DNA of 64,000 nt from Parvularcula sp039818345 (GCA_039818345.1 JBCBUC010000016.1:1-64000), one strand, 5' to 3'; counted from the stretch's first letter, positions 44,515 to 53,265 are shown. Program-made: numbers and translations. Notes: generated from the sequence alone by a model not told the origin.

Positions 44515-45382
44515 ATGGCGGATAACGGCGCTGAGAAAAAAGCAAAACCCGCACCTATGAGGTCAGTTGTAAAACAACGTTTACTGAATACCTATTCAAG
44601 CCTAGCCAGTCGTGAACCCCCGAAGGGACGCCCAAAGGGTGCACAGAATAAACCGAAGATGCAGGCGTCACCAGCGATGCAGCTCCAGAATCTGATCCTT
44701 GAGGAGGCCTATCGCGACGTTGAAACCAAAGACGGTGACCGGGTGATCCGTCTCCCGATCGCCCAATTTGCGCTTCGCTCCCTAGGCGCGAAAAGCCGCG
44801 AAGGGAGATCATCGTTCCCAACACCTCTTTGCAGAACTGGTTCGCGATACCGAGCAGCAGGCAAAGAACGAGAAGATTGAACTGCTCGAGACCTGCATAA
44901 CCCATCGCCAAGAGTGGTCCCAGGTGCTCCGTGAACGAGAGGCGAAGGGCCTTCCCCCGCCTGATCCGATGCCCCTGCCCCACCCAGACGACGTCCATAT
45001 CGACTTTTATACTGGAGATGTGACCTTCCGCGGCCCCATATACCGTGAACAACAAGAGGCCTTTGCCGGCGCGGTCCACCACCTCGAAGACATCCTTGAT
45101 GAGATCGACTATTTTGAGAAAGAACTCTCGAACGGCCCTCAGCCCCCTGATGAAGATGGTACAGCGATTGAACCTGAAGTGTGGGCGAAGTGGCTGGCGG
45201 AGGAACGCCAAGTTTTAGGGCGCTTCATGGACCGGATGGAAAGGCTCGCCGACACGTGGCTCCGCCACTGGCCCCCAGACCACCTCCGCCAGCGCTTGCC
45301 GCTCGAATCGCGGTTCAGGAACCTCTCTCTCCGGTCCAGAAGGCGTCAACAGTTGATGGTAGCAGGCGACAAAAGGGAGTAG
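44515..45382 (+). pseudogene. DUF5681-like protein, copy A, frameshifted
   Basis: The ATG at 44515 opens a product with PPKGRPKGAQNKP, the basic motif of DUF5681 proteins, and ALRSLGAK. At the A4 run 44791-44794 one extra A moves the frame; the other frame continues without gap as GDHRSQHLFAELVRDTE up to the stop at 45382 (with FRGPIYREQQEAF in the middle). Removing one A restores an ORF of about 288 residues. DUF5681 genes commonly accompany ParB-methyltransferase genes in mobile regions; their function is unknown. Confidence 0.75.
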
Positions 45383-45679
45383 CGGCGCTCCCTCCAATCT
45401 CCTGAAACTCTAAGACGTCTCTCAGTCGCTGGCGGGGGGGAAATCGCAGTTGAGGTGACCTCATCATTCGAGCGTGGCGCCCCTTACGCTCTTTCTACTG
45501 ATATTCTTGACCCTCACGGCTCCGTGCGGTCGACTTACGCCACTCTAACAGCGATGCTGCCAATTGGGCAGTGGTTTCGGCGTTTTCCGCGCTGATGTCG
45601 GTCGTTTCGTATGGTGACCCGTCCCCTTTGAACGCAGCCATGTTGAATGAAAGAATGGCTTGTTCAAAGGAGAAGAGCG

Positions 45680-45958
45680 ATGAGCGCGAAGCGCTACAAA
45701 CCCGAGGAGATCATCTCGAAGCTGCTTGAAGCCGAAGTGGTGCTGGCCGAGGGGGTCAGTGTCGGTGAGGTCGTGCGGCGGCTAGGTGTCACCCAGGTGA
45801 CATACTATCGGTGGCGAAAAGAGTATGGTGGGATGAAGGTCGACCAAGCGAAGCGACTGAAGGACCTCGAGAAGGAGAACGCTCGCCTGAAGCGCCTTCT
45901 GGCCGATGCAGAATTGGACAAGGCGATCCTGAAGGAAGCTGCCTCGGGAAACTGGTAG
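45680..45958 (+). CDS. IS3-family transposase OrfA
   Basis: The 92-residue product starts at the ATG at 45680 after AAAGGAGAAGAGCG. It has a helix-turn-helix (GVSVGEVVRRLGVTQVTYYR) and a leucine-zipper-like helix (LKDLEKENARLKRLLADAEL). Just before its TAG stop is GGGAAAC (45946-45952), positioned as a -1 slippery heptamer, which would join it to OrfB. Confidence 0.9.
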   Translation: MSAKRYKPEEIISKLLEAEVVLAEGVSVGEVVRRLGVTQVTYYRWRKEYGGMKVDQAKRLKDLEKENARLKRLLADAELDKAILKEAASGNW

Positions 45959-46854
45959 GGCCCTCTCGCAAGCGTCAGTTCATCGAGCATGCGTGTACGG
46001 AGCTGAGCGTGTCGGAACGCCGAGCCTGCAAGGTGGTGGGCCAGCACCGGTCAACGCAGTGGCGTAAGCCTCGGCGGCTGGACGATGAAGATACGCTGAC
46101 GACCGCGATCATCGAGCTGGCCAGCAAGTATGGTCGCTATGGGTATCGCAGGATCACAGCGCTGCTCCGCTGCGACGGGTGGTACGTCAACCACAAGCGG
46201 GTTGCTCGGATCTGGCGGCGGGAGGGCCTTCGTGTTCCGCAGAAACAGCCGAAGCGAGGTAGGCTGTGGCTCAACGACGGGTCGTGCGTGAGACTTCGGC
46301 CAGAGCGCCGAAACCATGTCTGGGCTTATGACTTCGTCCAGGACCGGACCCGCGACGGCCGTAAGTTTCGTATGCTTACGGTAATCGATGAGTTCACCCA
46401 CGAGTGTCTGGCCATCGACGTGGCTCGTCGCCTCAACAGCCAGAGCGTTCTTGCCGTCCTGGCCGACCTGATGGTGAGCCGAGGTGTACCAGACCACATT
46501 CGATCCGATAACGGCCCTGAGTTCGCTGCCCATGCTGTTCGGGAGTGGGTCTCTAAGGTTGGAGCCAAGACCCTCTTCATCGAGCCAGGGTCACCGTGGG
46601 AGAACGGCTACAACGAGAGCTTCAACGGTAAACTCCGCGATGAACTGCTGAATGTGGAGCTGTTCAACGACCTAAGAGAGGCCAGAGTCCTGATCGAGCG
46701 GTGGCGGAAACACTACAACACCGTCCGTCCGCACACGTCATTAGGCTACCAGCCGCCAGCCCCAGAAACGATCGCCCCGGCTGATCTGGCCTCCACTGTG
46801 TGGAGGCTCCGGCCAGATCAGCCTTCCCTCAGGAGCAACGCCGTGGTTACTTAA
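45811..46854 (+). CDS. IS3-family transposase OrfB (DDE domain), made by -1 frameshift
   Basis: The family-like sequence begins near 45946 in the -1 frame of OrfA. It has the HTH_21 region (KYGRYGYRRITALL) and the rve integrase core with Asp in VWAYDFVQDRT, Asp in IRSDNGPEF and Glu in WENGYNESFNGKLRDELL, giving the DDE triad. The part from 45811 to 45945 is antisense-free but reads only the second frame of orfA and is not typical. All catalytic residues are kept, so the enzyme should be active. Confidence 0.88.
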   Translation: MAKRVWWDEGRPSEATEGPREGERSPEAPSGRCRIGQGDPEGSCLGKLVGPSRKRQFIEHACTELSVSERRACKVVGQHRSTQWRKPRRLDDEDTLTTAIIELASKYGRYGYRRITALLRCDGWYVNHKRVARIWRREGLRVPQKQPKRGRLWLNDGSCVRLRPERRNHVWAYDFVQDRTRDGRKFRMLTVIDEFTHECLAIDVARRLNSQSVLAVLADLMVSRGVPDHIRSDNGPEFAAHAVREWVSKVGAKTLFIEPGSPWENGYNESFNGKLRDELLNVELFNDLREARVLIERWRKHYNTVRPHTSLGYQPPAPETIAPADLASTVWRLRPDQPSLRSNAVVT

Positions 46855-46883
46855 AAGGTGTCTGCGCCATCGGGGTCTCGTCA

Positions 46884-47128
46884 TCCCCACTTCAGGATAT
46901 GCGCTCTTACTATGCTTGATCGCTCTGCACCTTGCAGAAAATGAGCGGCTGCCTGCTCGTTCCAACCCCACGAACTTAAGTGGCGAGGGCTCGTTTGGCG
47001 CATTCGATCAAGGGATAAGGCAGGTAAGCCAGCAGATGCCAGCCACATAAGTGCCCTCAACTCTTCTCGCCGTCAGGTCATTGGAAAGAGCGGGCGCGCC
47101 GCAATCCATCTGTATCGAGACTTTGACG
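46884..47128. other. Non-coding stretch right of the IS element
   Basis: I see no gene, RNA or strong structure here. Together with the doubtful small ORF that follows it forms a gap of about 450 bp between the IS and the desaturase gene. Confidence 0.4.
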
Positions 47129-47311
47129 CTAGGATTGGCCGACCAGCGCCTCGATCGCGTAAGGGCATATGTCGCCTTTTGGATAGGAGCAGCCCTTGGT
47201 TGTTCCGAATAGCGACATCACCTTTTGACTAATCCCGGTCAAACTAGGCTTTTGTCGAGCGTCCTTTTCCCGCCCCAATGCGCACATGGCCGCCAAAACT
47301 CCCGCCGCCAA
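47129..47311 (-). CDS. Doubtful small ORF after the island desaturase
   Basis: The 60-residue frame starts at a TTG preceded by AAGAGG, or at an internal ATG at 47287. The product has two Cys residues near its end (KGCSYPKGDICPYAI) and no known domain. It lies 28 bp after the desaturase stop on the same strand, so it could be a downstream partner, or chance. Confidence 0.25.
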   Translation of the reverse strand: MAAGVLAAMCALGREKDARQKPSLTGISQKVMSLFGTTKGCSYPKGDICPYAIEALVGQS

Positions 47312-47339
47312 ATTAGGGCCTCTTAGACGGAAAGTCCGT

Positions 47340-48218
47340 TCAGGCTTTTTTGGGCTCCGAGGGTAGCAAGGACATCGGGAAGCCGGGACCGCGAAAATTG
47401 GCAGCAGGAACTTTGGCAGCGATGCGAGCGTGAAACCCTGGCAGCTTCGACCAATGGAGACCCGGTCTCAAATGATGCGCTGTGTGATATCCCAAATTGC
47501 CAGTGAGAATGTTGTACCAACGATGCGTGATGTTGTTTGAGGCGGCATACTCGTCGAATTCCGAGCAACCAGCATGGTGATCATAAGTGTGCCGGCACGT
47601 CATCACGAAGCTGATCACCATTGGGATAATAAAGATGGCCGTTGCGTTGAAGGGGTTGATCCACACCAACGCCGCCAACAGCGCGATATGGAGCATCGTC
47701 ATGATAACAAACGTCCGCCGAATGTCGGGATGCTCTGCACTTTTCCTGAACGCGCAGGCATAGCCTGTCATCGCCAGCCGCCACGTATACCCATGCGCGG
47801 TCATGACCCGGCCATCGGCATTGCGCCAAGCCGACTCGTCTTTCGACTGATCCATATAGTGATCATGGTGACCAAGATTGTGATGCAAAACCCAAACATA
47901 GGATACTGCGCCGGTCTGAAGCCCAAAGATGCATTCCATCAGGCGACTGCATATCGCTGAGTTAAAGAATGGCACATGCTGATGGTGATGATTCCATGCA
48001 GCAATACAGACCTTTGCTGGTACTGATAAAGCTGCCCAGGCAAGCACGAGTGGCCAAGCCGAGAGCGTCGCAAACACGACAAGGTCCATGGCAAAAAGCG
48101 CTAAGAAAATCGCAACGGGCATTCGATCTTCGGCAAAGCGAAACAAAGTCCTGCGCGAGGCCCTCGGTATCGACGAGCATCTGGCGGGCGGAGAGTCTTC
48201 TGAATTAAATGGTGGCAA
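47340..48218 (-). CDS. Fatty-acid desaturase family protein in the island
   Basis: The product of up to 292 residues has several membrane helices and the His clusters of membrane desaturases: WNHHHQHVPF, LHHNLGHHDHY and GYHTAHH, plus HTYDHH. These bind the di-iron centre. The start is uncertain: a TTG at 48218 is the first possible codon after an in-frame stop, and the ATG inside RMPVAIF would give a shorter protein with a natural first helix. It is unlike the desaturase at 8995-9918 in spacing and boxes. It is an intact enzyme gene among broken mobile genes, so it may be cargo. Confidence 0.8.
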   Translation of the reverse strand: MPPFNSEDSPPARCSSIPRASRRTLFRFAEDRMPVAIFLALFAMDLVVFATLSAWPLVLAWAALSVPAKVCIAAWNHHHQHVPFFNSAICSRLMECIFGLQTGAVSYVWVLHHNLGHHDHYMDQSKDESAWRNADGRVMTAHGYTWRLAMTGYACAFRKSAEHPDIRRTFVIMTMLHIALLAALVWINPFNATAIFIIPMVISFVMTCRHTYDHHAGCSEFDEYAASNNITHRWYNILTGNLGYHTAHHLRPGLHWSKLPGFHARIAAKVPAANFRGPGFPMSLLPSEPKKA

Positions 48219-48498
48219 ATCGGTCTCTCTCGCCCAGCTCGGCGTTCAATTCAAGAATATCTGACTGTGATCAAGCTTTTGGAGTTCAAGGTCAATCATT
48301 GGAAGACCACTTTGACAAAATGCAGCAAGCTAAATGACGAAGTGATTTTCGTCGCCATTTGATCAACGGCCGACTTGCGTCGTTTACAGCCAATCGTTGC
48401 GTTCCGCGAGCGTCTTAAACTCGCCCACACCGGTCGTCCGCGTGTCCGACTGCGATGACCCGCTTTTGGATACCCCGGACACTGTGACGCCTCTCGGG

Positions 48499-49047
48499 CT
48501 ACGGTCCGCCGAACTCGGTCCACCAATCGGGCCAATCGACCTTTCCAGGTTGGTGCGTGTTCTTACAAACCTCGCGCTGCTCGTCAGAAATCAGCACACG
48601 CCTCAATCGCGATAACGCTTGCTGCACGATCCAGGGCTCAAGGAGGAGACGCGGACGCTCGCTACCGCGGTCGACGTTCCTCCCGATACGGAACGCTTCA
48701 GCTGCGTAGCCGATGCCGCCGGGTCTAATGGCCTGGAAGACAATCATCCGCGGCATTGGGGGTTTCTCTTCGGACGTTTCGCCGCCAGTCCGTTTTTCAA
48801 TGAGCTCGTTCAGGATTAACGCTGCAGGGCCGCCTTGCTCGAGCGCCCGCTTTGTCAGGGTCAGCAGGAATGCCTCCGCCGCCGACACCACCCTCGGATC
48901 GCCGTTCTCTCTAAGCGTGACCTTTTGCTCGAACACCTCGTCATAAGGGCGTTTGCGGTGACGCCCCTTGGGCCTGCCGCGAGGATTGCCGCTTTGGCCT
49001 TTCGGGAACGGCCGACTACGGAGCTTTTTCGGTTCATCCTCAGCCAT
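48499..49047 (-). CDS. DUF5681 domain protein, copy B
   Basis: The 182-residue protein begins MAEDEPKKLRSRPF and continues with KGQSGNPRGRPKG, the DUF5681 signature. The rest is helical and charged. I use the ATG at 49047, which overlaps the end of the methyltransferase gene by 8 bp; an in-frame ATG at 49062 gives five more residues. The frame is intact, unlike copy A. Function unknown; the motif suggests nucleic-acid contact. Confidence 0.75.
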   Translation of the reverse strand: MAEDEPKKLRSRPFPKGQSGNPRGRPKGRHRKRPYDEVFEQKVTLRENGDPRVVSAAEAFLLTLTKRALEQGGPAALILNELIEKRTGGETSEEKPPMPRMIVFQAIRPGGIGYAAEAFRIGRNVDRGSERPRLLLEPWIVQQALSRLRRVLISDEQREVCKNTHQPGKVDWPDWWTEFGGP

Positions 49048-50301
49048 TCTGAGCCTCGCCAATCAGCTCCGCGCCCTTCCCCGTCATGGCTTCCCAACGC
49101 TCGACGGCGACATCCAGATAGCGCGGATCAAGCTCGGTGCCGCGGAACACCCTGCCCGCTCGCTCGGCTGCAAGGAGCGTGGTCCCTGAGGCTGTGAAGA
49201 GATCGAGGATCACTTCGCCCTGACGGGTCACGTCCTTGATAGCATCCTCCACCATCGCTGTAGGCTTGACCGTGGGGTGGAGTGCCAGATCTTCCTTGCG
49301 CGATCCTTTGAAGGAGTTGACCGAGGCATAGTCCCAGACATTAGTCCTGTTGCGGCCGTGTTTGCCGAGTTCCACAGTATTGACGTGCGGTGCCGACCCC
49401 ACTTTGAAGACGAAGACCAGCTCGTGCTTCGAGCGGTAGAGGGAACCCATACCGGCGTTCGATTTGTTCCAGACACAGACGTTGAGAAGCGATCCCTAGG
49501 CGTCGCGGCCTGCTCTTTCAAGATCCGTCATATGACGCCAGTCCATCGCAACGAAGTGGACCGCACCATCCTTAGAGAACGCTGCGGCATGTCCAAGCAC
49601 ATCTTTGAGGAACCGATCAAACTCCGCCTCGCTCATCTCGCCGGACGCCATGGCAAACTCTTCGTGTCGCCCCTGGCTGTTCGCGAAGCCTTTGATCGGG
49701 ACGTTGTAAGGTGGGTCGAGGAAGGCAGCGTCAGCGCGTCCCGATCCATCGAAGAGCCGTTCGAGCACACCCCGATCGAGGCAGTCTCCGCAAAGAAGGC
49801 GGTGCGGCCCCAGCGCCCAGAGAGCGCCGAGCTTTGATCGCGGCGCTTCTGGGACCTCGGGGACACCTCGTCGTCGGGATCAGCGGCGTCACTCAGCGAG
49901 ACATCGATCTCGCCGATGGAGAAGCCGGTGAGATCAAGATCCACCTGAAGCTCTGCAATCTTGCCGAGCTCGGACTTTAGAAGATCGGTGTCCCAACCGG
50001 CTTCCAAGGCCAGCTTGTTGTCAGCCAGCCGCAGTGCTTTGCGTTCGCCCTCACTGAGGCCAGCGAGACAGATGGTGGGCACTTCATTGAGACCCGCCTG
50101 CTTCGCTGCACATAACCTGCCATGGCCAGCGATAATCCCGTTGTCTTCATCGACCAAGATAGGGTTCGTGAAGCCGAACGCCTCGATCGATCGGACAAGC
50201 TGGTTGACCTGGGCCTTGGAGTGGGTCCGCTCATTGTGCGGGTCCGGGACAAGAGCGGAGGGTGGCAGGTAGCGCACCTCGAGAGGCAAAGAACGATCCA
50301 T
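49040..50301 (-). pseudogene. ParB-like/DNA methyltransferase, copy B (frameshift and amber stop)
   Basis: Joined frames give about 420 residues: a ParB-like domain (NPILVDEDNGIIAGHGRL, ADNKLALEAGWD) and a methyltransferase domain with motif IV (FLDPPYNVPIKG) and motif I near the C-terminus (VILDLFTASGTTLLAAERAGR), the order of the beta class. Two lesions: one base lost in a C-run (G4 at 49859-49862 on the plus strand) and an in-frame TAG at 49496-49498 where relatives have Tyr before the LLNVCVWNK segment. The start at 50301 is divergent from the DUF3489 gene (195-bp gap). Confidence 0.82.
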
Positions 50302-50496
50302 GAACACAGCCTATCGGCTATTCGGATGCTCTGCCAAACGCCAGTTGTCCGAACGACCTGTGATGAAGCTCAGCAATCCCATCCTCTGACGACTGGACTT
50401 CGCTCCCTTGGTGAGCACTGGTGTCTTCACGCCCGCCCAAGCGGGCTTGCCTCGGTGGCAGCGGACGCTTCGTTGCCGCAACAACGAGGAACCACG

Positions 50497-50766
50497 ATGA
50501 CCAGCAAAACTGTCGGCAAGACCCCAATGAGGACGAAGGCAACCGAGAAGACTTCGGCCCGGGCCGCGACCAAGCTCAACCTGATGATCGAAGCACTTTC
50601 CAGGCGGTCCGGCGCCTCGATAGAGGAGCTCCGACGGCTGACCGGATGGCAAGCCCATTCCGTACGCGGCGCGCTTGCCGGAGCACTCAAGAAGAAGGGC
50701 CACGCGATCACCTCGGATAAGCCCGACGGCGGCGTGCGCCGCTACCGGATTGCGAAGTCAGGGTGA
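50497..50766 (+). CDS. DUF3489 domain protein
   Basis: The 89-residue basic protein starts at an ATG after CGAGGAACCACG. Its C-terminal half, LTGWQAHSVRGALAGALKKKG and VRRYRI, is the DUF3489 fold, a winged-helix-like domain. Such genes commonly precede DUF2924 and a recombinase gene in mobile regions of alphaproteobacteria, as here. Its stop overlaps the next start by 4 bp (GTGA). The frame is intact. Confidence 0.8.
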   Translation: MTSKTVGKTPMRTKATEKTSARAATKLNLMIEALSRRSGASIEELRRLTGWQAHSVRGALAGALKKKGHAITSDKPDGGVRRYRIAKSG

Positions 50767-51169
50767 TTAAGGTCTCGATTGCGCTCCGAGAGCTCGACCC
50801 ACTTGGGCTCGAAGAGCTGAGAGCGGTCTGGCGGGAGCACTACGGTACCCCGCCAAAGCTGCGCTCGCCCGATCTTCTCCGCCGTCTCCTCGCTACCGTC
50901 TGCAAGCGAAGGAGCATGGCAGCGTCTCCGCGCGGACCAAGGTGCTTCTCCTGAGGGGCCCGAAGATCAAAACCTCAGGGCTCGAACTCGGCGACGGCAC
51001 GGTGATTCACAAGACCTTCCGAGGTGAAAGCTACGAGGTGCACGTCGCCCGTGACGGCTTCGTCTTCCAAGGAGAACGCTTCGCAAGCCTCTCGGAGATC
51101 GCAACACGGATCTCAGGCTCGCGGCGCAACGGCCCCCAGTTCTTTGGACTAAGGACCAGCCAGCCATGA
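50763..51169 (+). pseudogene. DUF2924 protein, one-base deletion
   Basis: The first part (LEELRAVWREHYGTPPKLRSPDLLRRLLA in short pieces) and the second part (FRGESYEVHVARDGF, ISGSRRNGPQFFGLR) together match DUF2924 proteins. One base is missing near 50893-50894, where CTCGCTACCGTCTG should read L-A-Y-R-L. Restoring it gives a 135-residue frame from the GTG at 50763 to the stop at 51169. The stop overlaps the recombinase start (ATGA). DUF2924 genes accompany large serine recombinases. Confidence 0.75.
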
Positions 51170-52747
51170 CCAGGGTTCGCTGCGCCATCTATACGAGGAA
51201 GTCGAGCGAGGAGGGTCTGGACCAAGACTTCAACAGTCTCGACGCCCAGCGAGAGGCTTGTTCCGCCTACGTCATGAGCCAGGTGGGCGAAGATTGGGAG
51301 TTGGGAGCTGAGACCTGAGAGCTATGATGATGGCGGATATTCTGGGGGGACCATGGAACGCCCGGCCCTCACTCGCCTCCTGGCCGATATCGAGCGGGGC
51401 TTTGTGGACGTCATCGTTGTCTATAAGATCGATCGTCTCAGCCGGTCACTCGCGGATTTCTCGCGCATGGTCGAGATCTTCGACCGTCGAGGTGTCAGCT
51501 TCGTCAGCATTACCCGGGCCTTCAACACCACGAACTCCATGGGCCGGTTGACGCTCAACATGCTCCTTTCCTTCGCCCAGTTCGAGCGCGAGGTCACCGG
51601 CGAACGGATCAGGGACAAAATGGCGGCATCGAAGCGCAAGGGCATGTGGATGGGCGGCAATCTGCCCCTTGGTTACGATGCTCCCGGCCCTGACGATCCG
51701 CGCGCCTTGCAGGTCAACCCGCACGAAGCCGAGACCGTCCGCCACATCTCTCGTACCTACCTCGAGCTGCGCTCGGTGCACCGGCTCATGCACCATCTGG
51801 CTGTCAACGGCATCACATCGAAGGCCTGGACCACCCGAAAGGGTAACCAGCGCGGCGGCAAGCGCTTAGGGCGAGGTGCCCTCTTCTATCTCCTGCGTAA
51901 CAAGACCTATATCGGTCTCACGCCCCAGGGCGATGACGCCTATGAAGGTCAGCACACGGCGATCATCCGCGACGATGTCTTCGCCGAAGTGCAATCGCTC
52001 CTCGACAGCCAAGCAATGCGCCAACGCACGACGCGCACCACGGCGAGGGCGCCCCTGACCGGCAAGCTGTTCGACGCCTCAGGACAGCCGATGACGCCGA
52101 CCCACGCTCGCGGAAAGTCCGGCAAGATCTACCGTTACTACGTCTCAGCATCCCTCCTCCGCGGCCAGAAGAACGACTCTCAGAAGATCAATATGGTCAG
52201 GCGTATCTCGGCCAGGGCCATCGAAGATCACCTCCAAGCCGTCCTGAGCCGGATCATCAACGAGGGTGTCAGTCTCGAGATCATCGGTAAGGTGACCCTG
52301 GAGCCCCGTGCCATCAGGATCGAGCTGTCCGATGAGGTACTGCCAATCGGGCGCGAGCAACTTGCTGGCGACGAGTTGATCCTTGGGGGAAGCGACTCAG
52401 GTGGAGGCCAAGTGCTCCTGCTGCCCACCCCTTTCTCGTGCCAGGACGGCCAGATACGGATCACAGCCCAAACTCATCAGCCCGAAGGCCCCGATCCGGC
52501 CATCGTCAAAGCGCTGCGCCAAGCGCATGGCATGCTCAGCTGGGATCGCGACGGGCAACCGGCAGCTTCTGAAGCTCCCGCCTCACCCCACCATCGGAAG
52601 CTGGTGAAGCTCGCCCTCCTAGCCCCAGATATTCAGCATGCGTTGCTGACAAGGGCACCGCCGCAAGGCCTGACCCTCTCGAAGCTACTCAGTATGGATC
52701 TGCCGCTCTGCTGGGCTGCGCAGCGCCGGACGATTTTCGGCCGCTGA
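51166..52747 (+). pseudogene. Large serine recombinase, inactivated by a 7-bp tandem duplication
   Basis: The N-terminus (VRCAIYTRKSSEEGLDQDF) holds the catalytic Ser in TRKS, and the second frame continues with YSGGTMERPAL, VYKIDRLSRSL and AQFEREVTGERIRDK of the resolvase domain, then the recombinase and zinc-ribbon-like regions. TTGGGAG occurs twice in tandem (51294-51300 and 51301-51307); removing one copy restores a 524-residue protein. As it stands the catalytic Ser and the rest of the enzyme are in different frames. Confidence 0.88.
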
Positions 52748-52781
52748 CCGACGCCAAATCTCCATCTGTTCCCAGCCCGTC

Positions 52782-52805
52782 GAACAGCGGGCGATCCCGC
52801 TGTTC
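52782..52805 (+). terminator. 10-bp perfect hairpin after the recombinase gene
   Basis: GAACAGCGGG (52782-52791), loop CGAT and CCCGCTGTTC (52796-52805) begin 35 bp after the recombinase stop. Only TTGCCCTT follows, so it is a weak terminator at best, and it overlaps the first copy of a periodic repeat. It may be part of an attachment or regulatory site instead. Confidence 0.5.
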
Positions 52806-52882
52806 TTGCCCTTAGGCATCGCTGTTTCGGGCAATAACAGGCGCTGTTCCGGGCTTATTCCCGCTGTTCTGGCCAATTACAG
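52798..52882 (+). repeat. Four CGCTGTT units at 20-22-bp period
   Basis: CGCTGTT occurs at 52798, 52820, 52842 and 52862. The units are imperfect, with alternating (T/C)CGGGC and ATTACAGG-like ends. The 428 bp between the recombinase stop and tRNA-Ser hold no gene that I can support; this array and the overlapping hairpin are the visible content. Confidence 0.6.
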
Positions 52883-53175
52883 GTACCGGCATGGCGAAGA
52901 GCCGTACCCGCATGAACATTGGCGTTTCGGTCTGGCCTCAGAGGTTCGTGAGATGGCCGCTGCTGTTTAGAGGGCGATTTCGCGGGAAATTCCCTGTTCC
53001 GCACCCAAACTGACCCAACCATCATTGCTTCAGAGTCGTCCCGCGAAAGCTCCACGCCAAGCGGCTCACAACGCCGCCAAAACACCCTCGGAGATACGGA
53101 AAGGCGCCCGATACCCGCGCAAAGACAGCCGCACGCAAAGAGACGCCTGTTCGTGAGCACTTGTTCGAAACTGGC

Positions 53176-53265
53176 TGGCGGACAGAGAGGGATTCGAACC
53201 CTCGAGACGGTTTCCCGCCTACACGCGTTCCAGGCGTGCGCCTTCGACCACTCGGCCACCTGTCC
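53176..53265 (-). tRNA. tRNA-Ser(GGA)
   Basis: On the minus strand it begins GGACAGGTGGCCGAGTGG and has the long variable arm of tRNA-Ser. The anticodon loop contains GGA (reads TCC/TCT). The T arm is GGGTTCGAATCCC and the 3' end encodes GCCA. The 3' end faces left, towards the island, so it is the right border by position. Confidence 0.95.

Larger units (their letters stand above)
45615..46883 (+). mobile_element. IS3-family insertion sequence, 1269 bp
   Basis: The element has overlapping orfA and orfB, as in the IS3 family. The ends are imperfect inverted repeats: TGACCCGTCCCCTTTGAACG on the left (from 45615) and, read inward from 46883 on the minus strand, TGACGAGACCCCGATGGCGC, which share TGAC, CCCC and a following CGCAG. 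I could not see a target duplication. Length and layout fit a complete copy that may still move. Confidence 0.8.

Noticed and set aside
45811..45945. Independent N-terminal part of OrfB
   Set aside because: It reads the second frame of orfA and has no IS3-like sequence; the frameshift at GGGAAAC explains OrfB better.
52798..52882. The CGCTGTT array as a CRISPR
   Set aside because: Repeats are only 7 bp and spacing is 20-22 bp with related spacer sequence; there are no cas genes.
43139..53265. tRNA-derived attachment repeats (attL/attR)
   Set aside because: I looked for a second copy of the 3' end of either tRNA within the window and saw none.
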